This document shows, piece by piece, positions 34,633-46,490 of a stretch of 64,000 nucleotides of DNA (positions within the stretch are counted from its first letter, which is position 1; each line of letters begins with the position of its first letter). Origin of the DNA: Cryptomeria japonica (lineage: Eukaryota; Streptophyta; Pinopsida; Cupressales; Cupressaceae). Made by a program: the position numbers and the translations under genes. The stretch lies in contig NC_081409.1 of NCBI RefSeq assembly GCF_030272615.1, positions 204,105,949 through 204,169,948 on the forward strand. The letters are read 5' to 3'. The notes below the pieces were generated by a model that saw only the letters and a program-made list of their open reading frames with translations, made no database searches and had not been told where the DNA came from.

Positions 34633-34758
34633 TTCTCATGAAGAAAGAAGGTTGTGCTCCAGGTGATTCAACTGCCCGGACTGGTGGTTGAAGTTGGTCA
34701 AATGCAAAAAATTAAAGGACTTTGTAAATGATGATTCTTTTATTATTTCTAGGGCAAA
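34500..34758 (+). repeat. Tandem duplication of the PPR gene 3' end
   Basis: About 34500-34638 is repeated at 34639-34758, with 34639 onward reading ATGAAGAAAGAAGGTTGTGC again. The first copy contains the stop (AGGGCAAGGTAG). The second is shorter, frameshifted and lies in the 3' UTR. Confidence 0.9.
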
Positions 34759-35076
34759 TCACTCTTGGATATATGTTTTCCCAGCTCTACAAATTGATAT
34801 TTTTGCATTCATTTTAAATTAGTGTTATTTATGCATAGAGAAATCAGAAAGTTACTTTTGTAATGTTTGTTATAATTCTAGATATGATAGTTTGAATTGA
34901 AGTATAATTGAATTTTACCTTTTATTTTATTTTTTTCAATAAAAGTGGCATAGCCACTAAACTTTATTATATTATTTTAAATTGTTTTTACAACGGGTTC
35001 AAAAAAGGCATACCAGCAGGAAAGAACCTGCAAGAAAACCTCTGGTTGTCGCCTTGAGAAAAAAAACTATACTACC

Positions 35077-36469
35077 TGTAGTCACACAAATCTGTCCAGC
35101 TTAATTAAATAAATATTCACTATTTATTTGATTAAAAATCCACTTGCCATCAGTTAATTAAATTAATATTTAATTAATTTATTCCCAAACATTCTTCTAT
35201 TAATTAAATAAATTATTTAGTTTATTTTAATTAATTCATTAAATCAAATTCCAATCAATTAAATAAATTAAATCTATTTATTTAATTAAATCCCCCTATT
35301 CTTCTTTTAAATAAATTAAATAAAAACATTTATTTAAATCATTATCCCCTCCCCCCACTTGCATTTTCCTACAAATGCAACTTGCACACATTTATTGAAA
35401 TAAATGAATTTTTATTTTAAATAAAACCCTATTTTCCCTCACCCACCAAATCCAATTGCATTCCTAAATCCCCTTCTAGATTCTTCTAACCCCTTCCTAA
35501 TTAGCCTAATCCATCCCCTAATTACTGTCACATTCCTAAGCAAAATGGAGTCACTTCTCAAAGACTTCAAAAAATCTTTGAAAAACATTTAATGCTTTGT
35601 GTGTTCAACAAATTAACCCTCAAAGTCTTCCAAGACCACTAATGGCTCTTACATGACCATTTATGGCTCTTACATAACCATTTATGGTTATTTCAAACTT
35701 GTCTCCCCAAACATTTATTGTTTTGACCATATTCATCCTTTTCACATTTGCACAAGAGTTTATCCATTGGATAAAAGCTTTATTCTTTGAATAAAGAGTT
35801 TATTCATTCAACTAACCTTGACTTTAACTCCCAAAGTCATGACAAGCATTTAATGCTTATTCCCTCTCCTCTCAACCTATCTCACATTGACACTTGTCAT
35901 CCTGGGATTGGGTTGAAAGCCCTCACATGGATTTGAAATCATTCAATCCTGACCCTTGTTGAGATTACTCAATCTCAACCATCCATTGCTCCAATTTTTT
36001 CTATAAATAGAGCCCATTTCTTCATAATCCAGATCCTGAAAACTTGTATGCATTTAACCTATAGGCATTTTAGAGAGCATTTAGCATAGCAAACTCATGT
36101 ATTGTCATTTTAGTTAAAATAAATCATTTTAGCATCAATAGCTTAATATTAACTTTTCATTTTACATTTAGAGAAAAATACTCAAATCTCAATCCTCCAT
36201 AAGCATCCATAGTGCAAAAAGCTGCTGAGAGCTACACTATTTTGGAACTTGGAGAGGAGAGGAACAAGGGAGAAGGAGCTAAGAGCATGCTTAGAGGCAT
36301 TTGGAGATGCCTCATCATATTTGCTTCTTTAGTTAAATATGCTTTCATGTTTTTAGCATCTCTTTTGATATGCCTATTTAGATTAGTTTTTGATTAACTA
36401 AGACTAACGATTTTCTGGTGTCTTGTGTTGTTTATCTCAGACTAACCTTGTCCATTTTGCAGAGCATCA
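35077..36469 (+). repeat. 5' LTR of the Tat-type element
   Basis: 1393 bp, starts TGTAGTCACAC, ends GAGCATCA. AT palindromes at 35098-35340. TATA box TATAAATA at 36002-36009. It has one more copy of a 24-bp unit (GGCTCTTACAT..CATTTAT, about 35643-35690) than the 3' LTR. Confidence 0.97.
36002..36009 (+). promoter_or_regulatory. LTR TATA box
   Basis: TATAAATA in the 5' LTR, conserved at 53141-53148 in the 3' LTR. Transcription of the element would start shortly downstream. Confidence 0.7.
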
Positions 36470-36470
36470 T

Positions 36471-36492
36471 TTGGTGAACCCGACGTGAATCC
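36471..36492 (+). promoter_or_regulatory. Primer binding site candidate
   Basis: TTGGTGAACCCGACGTGAATC follows the 5' LTR closely and has the TGG start expected for pairing with a tRNA CCA end. I could not assign the tRNA with confidence. Confidence 0.6.
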
Positions 36493-36557
36493 AAACACCA
36501 AAAAGATCATTATTTTTAATCAATAACATGTTTGAATGTTTAAAATGTCACATAGGT

Positions 36558-36795
36558 TGCGCTTTGGCACTATTGAACTCGTTCTAGCGCTATCGATACT
36601 TATGGTTTTAGCGCTATTGTTCTTACAATAGCGCTATTGTATCAAGTTCAGCGCTTTTGGAACTGTTTTGGCGCATTTGACATTGTTTTGGAGCTATTCA
36701 CCCTGTTTCAGTGCTTTTGCCTCTCTGTCTTTCCCTTTCTTTTAGTGTGTTTGTGTTAAATAGCGCTTTTGTTCAAACACAGACTAGCGCTATTG
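36558..36795 (+). repeat. 5' phased array, core AGCGCTATTG
   Basis: Units AGCGCT(A/T)TTG or close variants start at 36566, 36586, 36610, 36630, 36650, 36670, 36690, 36710, 36762 and 36786, plus a partial at 36558. Six consecutive starts are exactly 20 bp apart. The orientation is the reverse complement of the 3' array (CAA(A/T)AGCGCT). Confidence 0.85.
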
Positions 36796-36799
36796 TAAC

Positions 36800-39188
36800 T
36801 GAACATTGTATAAAAGACCTTGTAACTGAAAAAATAAAAAAATTTAGGCTTGTGGAAGCCCCCCTTAGACATGGATTTTACTAACTAGTTATTGGTTGTG
36901 CAGGTTTAAAACTCACCATTAAAAATCACAAACTTTCTTTTGGTGCTTTAAAACTTGAACAAACAAACTTTCCTTATTTTCTAGTTAGGGTCACTTGTCT
37001 TTGGTGCATTAAAATTGAACAAAACAACATTTGCTTTCATTGCAAGTTAGGACTCATTTTCTTTTGGTGCTTAAAATCAACAACACAAATCTGATTTCCT
37101 TGTATCAAACTAAAGCATTTACAAATCCACACTTCAAATTTTGGTGCACATAAAATACATAATCCACTTGTGTTGATTTTTGCAAACGATTTTACTTCAT
37201 ACAAACGTGTTTTTCATTAAGTTGACCAGGATTTCCAAATTCTAGCTTACAACACATTTTGTCTTTGAAGTTAAAAGAACACCATGACTGTTGGAGCAAC
37301 ATCTCCAAATAGTTAGACCACATTGCGATGATGGGTTAAAAAGAACAAGTGTTTTTCATGCTTGGCACACTTGTGCAAAAAGTCAGTCGAGTGGTCCTAC
37401 TTCTAACACACACTATCCTCTCCCTTGGCTTTCGTGGTCCTAGGTGCAAGAGAAAAGTGTTAGTAACACTCAAAATTTTATCTTTTTAAGAGAGGCCTGC
37501 CAAGAGACACATCACTCTTGGGAACGACCTCGTGGGGTAAATCCTTCGAGCCGCTATAGAAATCAGGTGAGAGCGAAAGCTGTAGCCTTGGGTATAGTTG
37601 TTCCTACAGTGTTACTGGCCGAAAGGACAAATAGGCCCCACCACTAGTTACAAGGCTCTTAAGTGAGTCACTGCAGAATGAACTTATGTCCAAAAACATC
37701 GAATATGACTAAACACCTTTAAGTAGTAGCCCACCCGTTCTATTGATTGAGGATATTTGTGATATAATTTAGTGCAAGAGCATAGATGGTTTTGCTCCCA
37801 AGATACTCACCATACATATTTCCTTGAGTAGAAACATAGATTTTCGAAAAGTCACTTGTGGCTTGATAAAAGTGGCGACTCCCCCATCATAGGGATCATC
37901 TATTTGTTACGCTCGTGCAAGACTTAGTATATCACATCCTTACTTGCCAAGGTAGGATTCATAAGGTATGTAGTACCAAAGTCAAAGAAATATCAAGATG
38001 TGGGCTAGATTTATCACAACTGGCCATTTGACCTTAGGGATAAAAAGTGTTTGAAGTGTGTTCGTTTTAAAGACCAAGTGCAAATTGAGCCGACTTCAGG
38101 CTTTTTGAAATACACCTTAAAAATACATCTAAAGGAAGGGTCATATACAAGTCCAAGGATTGGGTTGATCTAGACCCATACTCATTTGTGCCTTTGGGGG
38201 CAACATTTTTGTGTTTGTGTGTTTTCTTTGTTTTCTTGTCAAAAAATAAAAAATAAAAAAATAAAAAAAATCAGAAAATCACTTCCAAAAACAAAGTATT
38301 CATCCAACCAAACACATCAAAAACAAAGTGCAAACAACAAGAGTATCAAAACTTTATGACCATTCTTCACATCTTGCGAAAGAAGAAGCGTCATCATAAT
38401 ATCAACTTGAAAAGAAGACCATTAAGCTCAAAGGCTTTGATCAAAAGGAGGAAATTCTTCTATATAAATAAACAAATCTTTGTCTCTCATAGATTTTTTC
38501 TATGTCACATGCATCTCTACCTTCAAGGCAAAACAAACGAATTTGATTCAGAATCATTGAACTGCAGAGCTTTTATGCAATATAGAGCTCTAAGTTATCA
38601 CAAAAACCAAGGAGGTAAGATTAATCCCAACTTTTTTCCAAACGTCTGTATCACATACAACACAGCTTGAGAAGCACCACCAACACCCGAAAGGGAAGAG
38701 GTAGAGTTTGTTCCATTTGTGACACAAAGTTTTTATTGAAGTTGAAAACATTTTCCACCCATTATCTTACTCATACATCATCACTTCATCATCAATCTGT
38801 TCCAACTCTCAAAACATAAAGAGGTTCTTGTCCCAAGTTCCCTTTTTAGATATTGCTTGAATCAAACGCATCACATCACCTTTTAGATTGTTTCTACATC
38901 TAGGATAAGCTCATCCTAAGAGACACATCTACGCAGGTTAAAACTAGTTCATGAGTGAATCCTCTCATTACTAGGTAGTTAAATCTGTAACACATCTCAG
39001 ATTTCTCCACACCTTACCACATCGCACCTTATCAAAACAAACAAGCAATTCAAAGAAGGAATTTCGGTTACATCTACCTTAAAGTGCTAGAGATCTACAT
39101 GCAACACAAATCACCAACCATCAATCTCTCATTTCATCAAAAACTTATCATCATTTTTTCACAACTTCAACAAAGACTCATAAGCAAA
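36800..39188 (+). other. Long untranslated leader of the Tat-type element
   Basis: About 2.4 kb between the 5' array and gag. A 67-codon open frame at 37444-37647 is the only notable one and has no recognised domain. An A-rich run lies at 38230-38270. Long leaders, sometimes with a small ORF, are known in Ogre/Tat elements. Confidence 0.6.
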
Positions 39189-40700
39189 ATGGCTAAACCC
39201 GATCACAGTCAAGGCAACGAGAAATAGAAATGGAAGAAGAAGAAGAGGAAAATCTCAATGAATTTCAAGAAGCACTTGGAAGAAATGCAAATGACGAAAA
39301 CCCAAGTACTCCTACTCCTGCAACAATAGAAAGGGCTCAGCATAACCCTCTTTAACAGACTTTTTGATGAAATACTTAGGAGCAATGCAGATGCTCACTT
39401 CTTAAAGCTCGCTCAAGAAGGAGCAAAACTCCCCTTTGACTTTGATCTTGCCCAATTAAGACAAGCATCAGAAAGACAAAGTCACCATGAAGAGGAAAGA
39501 GGTAGAGATCCCATCAGATATAACATTCCTCGAGGTAACCCACCACCTCCTCCTCCAAATGAAATGGAGATGTTGCGGCAACAAGTCGAGAATCTCGCCC
39601 AACAACTTCATAGTGGTGTCAAGACTAACCAATTCTCACTCAATGACATATGTCCCTATCCTTTTGATAGGACTCTTTATATGCCACCCTTTCCACGAGG
39701 ATTCAAAACACCCAAATTCAAAAAATATAGAGGAAAGGGAGATCCCCACGATCATGTCAGAGAATTTCATTCCGCTTATCTTGAAGTGGCATATGAAGAC
39801 ACCTACCTAATGCGCCTTTTTCCCCAAAGATTGGGAGGAACAACCACTTCATGGTTTTCCCGACTATCAGGTGGCATTAGAGCATTTGAGGAACTCATCC
39901 AAAAGTTCCTAGCTCATTACTCTCATAACATTGAACGCGACATCACCATGGCTGATCTGTGCAACACCAAACAAAAACCAGGTGAACTATTCTCAGTATT
40001 CCTACAACGATGGTGCCAAATGTCTAGCAGATGTTCTCTTCAGTTACCTGAACGAGAACTAGTGGAAATATTCATTTCCAACTTAAACGAAGAAATGGAA
40101 ATTCACCTGGATGTCAAAGACACAAACTCTTTTAATGATATGATCACCAAGGGTTTGAAATGTGAAAGGGAACTCATCAAGAAAGGACTCATCAAAATCT
40201 ATAATGAACCAAAGGATGGTCCTTGCCCATGCTTCAATAGTGATAAACCAAGCTTCTAGAACAAAAACAAGAATATCGTCAACGATGGGGTTGTGGATGC
40301 CAGGACTATACAAAATGCACAACCTGTGGTTCAGTTTGTAGGACAAAATCCTCCACCTCAGAATAACACAAATGTTCCTTCCAATCAAGGTCGCATCACA
40401 TCTCATGATGAACCAAGACCTCGTCAGCAAAAATAGAAATGCACATACACTCCCTTAGGGGAACCCGTTGAAACAGTATTGCGATAACTCATTTCTCAAA
40501 ATTTGGTCACTCTACCAAAAACATCAAACTATGAGCCTCAGGTCAAACTGACATAGTGGAGAGATACTGAACACTGTGATTTCCATCAAGGAAGAGGACA
40601 CAAGACAAGTAATTGTCACTGATTAAAAGATCTTATTTAGGATCTTATTGATCGAGGAGAAATTGAAATTGAAGGACATGACCCAAAAACAACAAATAAT
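39189..40700 (+). pseudogene. gag: gag of the Tat-type element, broken
   Basis: Starts at the ATG at 39189. Two compensating frame changes lie near 39220-39350, then one frame continues. The Retrotrans_gag core is at about 39650-40250 (GTTTSWFSRLSGGIRAFEEL, KPGELFSVFLQRW). A Tat-style zinc knuckle CDFHQGRGHKTSNC is near 40577-40618, followed by LKDLI and DLIDRGEIEIEG. Stops at 40256 (TAG), 40434 (TAG), about 40485 (TAA), 40554 (TAG), about 40620 (TGA) and about 40638 (TAG). The protein would form the particle and bind the element RNA. It shares the frame with pol. Confidence 0.85.
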
Positions 40701-43330
40701 GATCATCTAATGTTCAAAAATCCACTTCCATCACAAGATCAAAGGGGTCCTTCCACTTCCAGGAGAGGCACTGATACCACAGATTATACACAGGCTGCGT
40801 ATAATTACATTGTAAATCATCTGTATGATGCCAGTGAACAAGTTGCAACTATAACCTTCAAAAATCCCAACTCAAATTGCAATGTTGTTACACGTCGTGG
40901 CAAGGTCACCATAAAGGTAGCTCCACAAGGCACCACCTCCATCCCAAAGCAGTATAATCTTGTGGAACAATTAGATAAAATGCCTACGCTTATATCCATT
41001 TTAGAGCTATTGTGCCTATCGCCATCTCATAAAACTATCCTGGATCAAGCCCTCCAAGAGGCATCAGTCCCTGCAAATCTGAATACAGACCAATTTCAAG
41101 CCATGGCTGGAAGTCTAAAGTCATCACCTTGTCTCACTTTTTCCGAAAGTGACAACTCTTCCTTCCAGCAACCTCATAATGCCTCGCTACACATCGAAGG
41201 ATTTATTAACCAGCATAGGATCAAGCGAGTCTTGATAGATAATGGAGCAGGATTGAACATTTGTACACTACAGTTGGTCACAAAATTGGGATATGTGGTA
41301 GAATCAGTGGATCCTCGTAAGAAGATCACAATCAAAGCCTATGACGATGCAGAGCGTTCATCCAAAGGAGCTGTGGTACTACCAATCCGAGTGGGCCCTG
41401 TGGTAAAGCACATCATCTGTCAGGTTCTGGACCTTCCTCTGCCATACAATCTATTGTTAGGGAGACCTTGGATACATGCCATGCAAGCCGTTCCATCTAC
41501 CTACCATCAATGTATCAAGTTCCCACATAACGGTGTAGAGATCACAATCCTGGGTGATGCAAATCCCTTTGCATATTGCCATAATATCAGCCATCAACCA
41601 GAGATTACCGTTCCTAACAATAGAGAAGCCATTTCTTCCACATCATATATAAGTCCCGCCTCTCTTACCAGTTCAAACACCACTATACCAAAGCAATAAA
41701 AGCTTAAGATGAAAGTAGCAGAGGAAGGTCGTGGGGAATACAACTTGAGACAACTCTTTTGTGTGGGACAAATACCCACTTCTCCTAGAACACATGGTAA
41801 ACCACAGCAGGTACTCCAGCAACCACTAATCACGCCAACATGTGCTTTGATGCCTTTCATCCTTGGAAAGAGTCAAGAAGAAGAAACTCAAGATGAGGAC
41901 TTAGCGGAGTGGATCTATAAAGATCCCATCACCACTGATATACCGCAAGTTAAACTTCCTGCGGATTAGTATGGCAAAGGTCTCCTCATTATGCAAAGAA
42001 TGGGGTATGATGGTCAGAGTGCTTTAGGATATTGCAAACAAGGATGACATGAACCTCTACTGCCAGAATTAAAGCCCAAAGGTAATACAGGCCTAGGCTT
42101 TGAAAAAGAGATCTTTCCTAAACTCAAATTCAAAGGAAAACCCAACAAACCATTTTGTTAGCCTACTACCAAAAGGACACCTTTCATTATCAAAGCAACA
42201 TCAAACACTATCACAACCACCCCACCGAGGCTCAGAATCCCAACACAACTATCACCAATGCCACTCATCCCACCAAACGAACCCATAATCTCATCCGTAG
42301 CACCCTTAGTAGTAGCAACTGTATCAAAACCCGCAACAACATCTATGGCACCAATAGTTCTAGCAGAAGCCACTGAGTCAACACTGTCGATACTCCCGGT
42401 ACCATATTTTTTTATCCCCATCGACCCTCCTGTAGCACCAATCACTACAAAGGTACATCAACCAGTCACACCTGCAGTATTTAATCCAAAAGACATCCCA
42501 GTATGGTATAGTAATCGGATGCTGGAAAGTGACTCAGAGACTGACTCACATGAGTGGGAATTTGATTCTATACAGCTTAACACTTCAGATGAGGAAGATG
42601 CATCACTACCTCCACCACGCAAAGACATCCCTGTTTATGGAGAAGCACAGATAAAGACTACTTGGGTTCCTGAATTGGAAACATCTTCTACAGACCCTAC
42701 ATCTCATCCTATGCCTGATTCTGATAGGGAGAGTACCATCAATGACCTTCACCATAACATCTTAACTCTCACTGATACATCTAACGCACTTAACCTAATC
42801 GATGAAGTAATGCCCATTATCCACCCTGAACTCATTGAATGGAACCAACCAAATCCCCCATGTCTTGACTTCTTCCAAAATGATGAGGCCATCATTGACT
42901 TTTTGGAATTAAGGGATAACCTACCAAGTGGGGATCACAAAGCTGGATTTTCCATTGAACTTAATAGCGTAGCATACTTCAGGGCGGATGCCAAACCTTT
43001 CAGCTGCAAAAATATAACAATAAAACATGGATCTTCCAGTGAAAACCACACTGTGGCACTATTTGATCTGACAAAAGTAAAAAAAAAGAGCATATCCAAT
43101 GGTGAAAACCTCTTTGAGGTGCTTGAGGATGAAAGGTTTGACATTCTCCCTGCTAATGCACAACAGGAATGATCAATGATTCTCATCGAGGAAACCGAAG
43201 AATACAATGTGGGGACTCCTAAAAATCCTCATCTCATACATCTAGCATCTCTTCTCACTCTAGAGGAATAGCCTAAATTTATAGAGTTCTTCCAGAAGCG
43301 TCAGATTAACTTCACATGGTCATATGCAGA
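40701..43330 (+). pseudogene. pol: Protease, G-patch-like segment and linker of Tat-type pol
   Basis: 40710-41696 is open. It holds the aspartic protease motif LIDNGAGLNI at about 41235, with the catalytic Asp followed by Asn instead of the usual Ser/Thr (as I recall for Tat elements), and LLLGRPW at about 41455. After stops at 41697 (TAA) and 41967 (TAG) comes a G-patch-like segment, 41991-42105 (MGYDGQSALGYCKQG..GLGF), with a TGA at 42045. A Pro/Thr-rich linker of about 300 residues follows (42258-43170), then a pre-RT segment. All of it stays in the gag frame. G-patch domains bind RNA and occur next to the protease of some retroviruses. Confidence 0.75.
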
Positions 43331-45110
43331 CATGCCTGGGCTTGATCCTGATTTAGTCATGCATCACCTCACCGTAGCAGAAGGAGCCAAACCTGTCAAG
43401 CAGAAGCTTCGTAAGATGCATCCTCAAATTGCAGTACTAGTCAAAATAGAACTCAAGAAACTCCTAGATGTTGGTTTCATTAGGCCAATTGATTATGCAG
43501 AATGGATCTCCAATATTGTGTATGTCGGCAAACCAAAAGGGGGCATCCGCATTTGTACTGACTTCAGAGATCTGAATAAGGCCTGTCCTAAGGATGACTT
43601 CCCCCTTCCAAATATCGACATCATAGTGGATCTGACAGCAGGACATGCCATGCTTTCACTCATGGATGGCTTTTCAGGATACAATCAGATAAAGATCGCA
43701 CTAGAAGATCAACATAAGATAGCCTTCACATTTCCATGGGGCACATATTGCTGGAATGTAATGCCTTTCAGTCTCAAGAATGTAGGAGCAACCTATCAAA
43801 GAGCAATGACCACCATCTTCCATGACATGATGCATGCTATGATGGAAGATTATGTTGATGACTTACTAGCAAAATCACTCACTAGAGAAGGGCATCTCCA
43901 CATCTTAGATAAAATCTTTGATAGACTGGTACAATACCATGTTCGACTCAACCCAAAGAAATGTGTCTTTGGAGTAACCTCCAGGATGCTTCTAGGATAC
44001 ATTGTTTTAGCTAAAGGTATTGAAGTGGATCCGACAAAGGTACAAGCCATCATGGACATGCCACCACCAAAGAATATCAGTCAGTTAAGGATATTACAAG
44101 GGCAACTTCAATCCATCTGAAGATTCATTGCACAATTGGCTGATAAGTGTCACCCATTCACACACCTGCTACACAAGAACATCCGCTTTCAGTGGGATGC
44201 TAGATGCAAGCAAGCATTTCAGACACTTAAAGACTATCTCATGAATCCACAATTGCTGATACCACCAGATCCAAGTAGACCATTGTTACTCTATATCTCA
44301 GCAACAAGTACAACATTGGGTGTACTACTGGCACAACATAATGCAGAAGGAAAAGAGTGTGCTTTTTACTACATCTCTCGCACACTAGTGGGCTATGAAC
44401 TCAATTACATGCCTATTGAGCGAGCTTGCCTAGCAGTAATCTTAGCAGCCACTAAACTGAGGCACTATCTATTGATGCACAAGGTACAACTCATTGCAAA
44501 GATTGATCCACTCAAGTATTTACTCAACAAAGCAGCATTGACAGGTCACTTGACCAAATGGGTGATGATTCTAAGTGAATTTGACATCGAGTATGTAGAC
44601 CGTAAAGCTATCAAAGGGCAAGTTATTGCAGATCAGTTGGTCAATGCGCTTCTCATAGGCGAACATCCTCTCATTTCCAATTTTTCAAATGAAGAGATAT
44701 TCATGATTACAACAACACAACCATGGAAACTATACTTTAATGGTTCGTACACTAGGCATGGCTCGAGGGCAGGCATTCTGTTTATCACACCTCAAGGTGA
44801 TAGCATCCTGAAGTCTTATAGGCTCACATTTCCATGCACCAACAACATCGTAGAGTATGAGGCCTTGATCACAGGACTCAGGCTAGCTGTATAATGGAAA
44901 TTACAAGAACTACAAGTATATGGTGACTCACAACTAGTCATTCGACAAGCAACAGATGAATATTAGACCAAGGATGATAAACTCATGGCATATAAGAAAA
45001 TGGTGGACAATTTAAAGACATCATTTACTACTATCACTTTCAAGTAGATACCAAGAGATCAGAATCGAGCTGCTGACACTATGGCTACCATCGCATCTCT
45101 CCTAGATGTT
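43331..45110 (+). pseudogene. pol: Reverse transcriptase and two RNase H domains of Tat-type pol
   Basis: RT: 43332-44117 with VGKPKGGIRICTDFRDLNKA, MDGFSGYNQI and the catalytic YVDD at 43851-43862. A TGA at 44118 replaces what is probably an Arg codon. The first RNase H and connection are at 44136-44640 (LLLYISATSTTLGVLLAQ, LSEFDIEYV). The second, archaeal-type RNase H starts at 44720 (WKLYFNGSYTRHG). Its first catalytic Asp is Asn (AAT at 44739), while NNIVEYEAL and YGDSQLVIRQ are kept. Stops at 44892, 44965 and 45045. The two RNase H domains identify the Tat lineage. The enzyme would be inactive as it stands. Confidence 0.9.
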
Positions 45111-46490
45111 CCATAGAATTCAACACGCTACGAGTTCTTGGTAGAATAGCTTTGGATTCCCGCTTATGATATCCCCGAATCCGAAATGATATGTTGCCTT
45201 GTCGGTTCTGAATCCCCATGGTATGGTGAGTTCTACACCTATCTCCGCGATCACACCCTTCCTCCCAACCAATCAAATAACCACCGTAAAACCTTCATTC
45301 GCCAAACTGCTCGATATACCATTATTGTTGAAACCCTATATCGTTGCGGTCTTGATGGTACTCTCCTTCGATGTCTGGAACAAGGTGAGATAACAAAGGC
45401 TTTGGAAGAAGCCCATGAAGGAATTTGTGGGACTCACTCAAGTGGTCCAACACTAGCCAAGAAACTCCTGTGTAATGGATACTATTGGCCATCTATGGAA
45501 AAAGATTCCTACTACTTTGTCAGAAAATGCAAGAAATGTCAAGTTCATGGTGACCTGATACATGCACCAGCCCAGGAACTGCAACCAATCACAACACCAT
45601 GGCCTTTTTGTCAATGGGGCCTTGACCTTGTGGGTAAGATTAATCCATCTTCATCCAATGGCCATAAATTCATTATTACCGCCACTAAATATTTCATAAA
45701 GTGGATCGAAGCTGTTCCACTTACCCAAGTCACCGGCAAGTAGATCACCTCATTCATCCTCAATTACATCATCTGCCGGTATCGTGTACCCATGTCCATC
45801 ATCACAGATAACGGTCTTCCATTCAAGAATCAAGATGTCCGTGAACTCTATGAGAAATTTCATATCCAACACCCCTTTTCCACTCCCTATTACCCACAAG
45901 GCAATGGTCAGGCCAAAGCATCAAATAAAAACATATTGAGGATCCTAAAGAAGACAGTCAATGATGTCGACTGTGATTGGCATGTTCAACTGAATCTAGC
46001 ACTATGCGGCATATCGAACTAGCATTTGGACCCCTACAGGTGCAACTCCTTATTCATTGGTCTATGGCACCGAAGCTATCTTACCTATTGAGGTTGAGAT
46101 ACCATCACTACAAGTTTCCTTGCATAATCTAATAGATGATGAAGCATATAGAGTCTCACGCCTCCAAGACTTAGAATTACTAGATGAGAAGCGACAAGCT
46201 GCATACAACCATCTCAAAGCCTATCAGTAGCGCATGAGTAGAAGCTACAATCACTGAGTTAGACCTCGTACATTTGAGGTAGGTGATCTTGTTCTACGAG
46301 AGAATCCTCACAACCAACCAAACAAAGAACATTAGGGCAAGTTTGAATCAAACTGGCTTGGCCCATATGTTGTCACTGCCGTATTCGGGTTTGGGGCATA
46401 TTAGTTGGCTACATCAGAAGGAGAACCGCTCACAGATCCAATCAACAGCATGCACCTCAAACAGTTTTATACCTAAGCTGTACAGAGCAT
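45111..46490 (+). pseudogene. pol: Integrase of Tat-type pol
   Basis: HHCC zinc part at about 45415-45550 (HEGICGTHSSGPT, CKKCQVHGD). Catalytic core: first Asp at 45624 (GLDLVG), second Asp at 45807 (IITDNG). The third position, normally Glu, is Lys (AAA at 45915 in NGQAKASNK). Stops at 45147 and 45741. A frameshift near 46004 moves the end (SIWTPTGATPYSLVYGTE, then EVGDLVLR) to another frame, with more stops to about 46475. The protein would insert the cDNA; it cannot as it stands. Confidence 0.88.

Noticed and set aside
37444-37647. 67-codon leader ORF as an Ogre-type ORF1
   Set aside because: Far shorter than Ogre ORF1 and without a recognisable domain; it is left as leader sequence.
42158-42445. 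Minus-strand Gly/Val-rich frame
   Set aside because: Complement of the Pro/Thr-rich linker of pol; no independent support.
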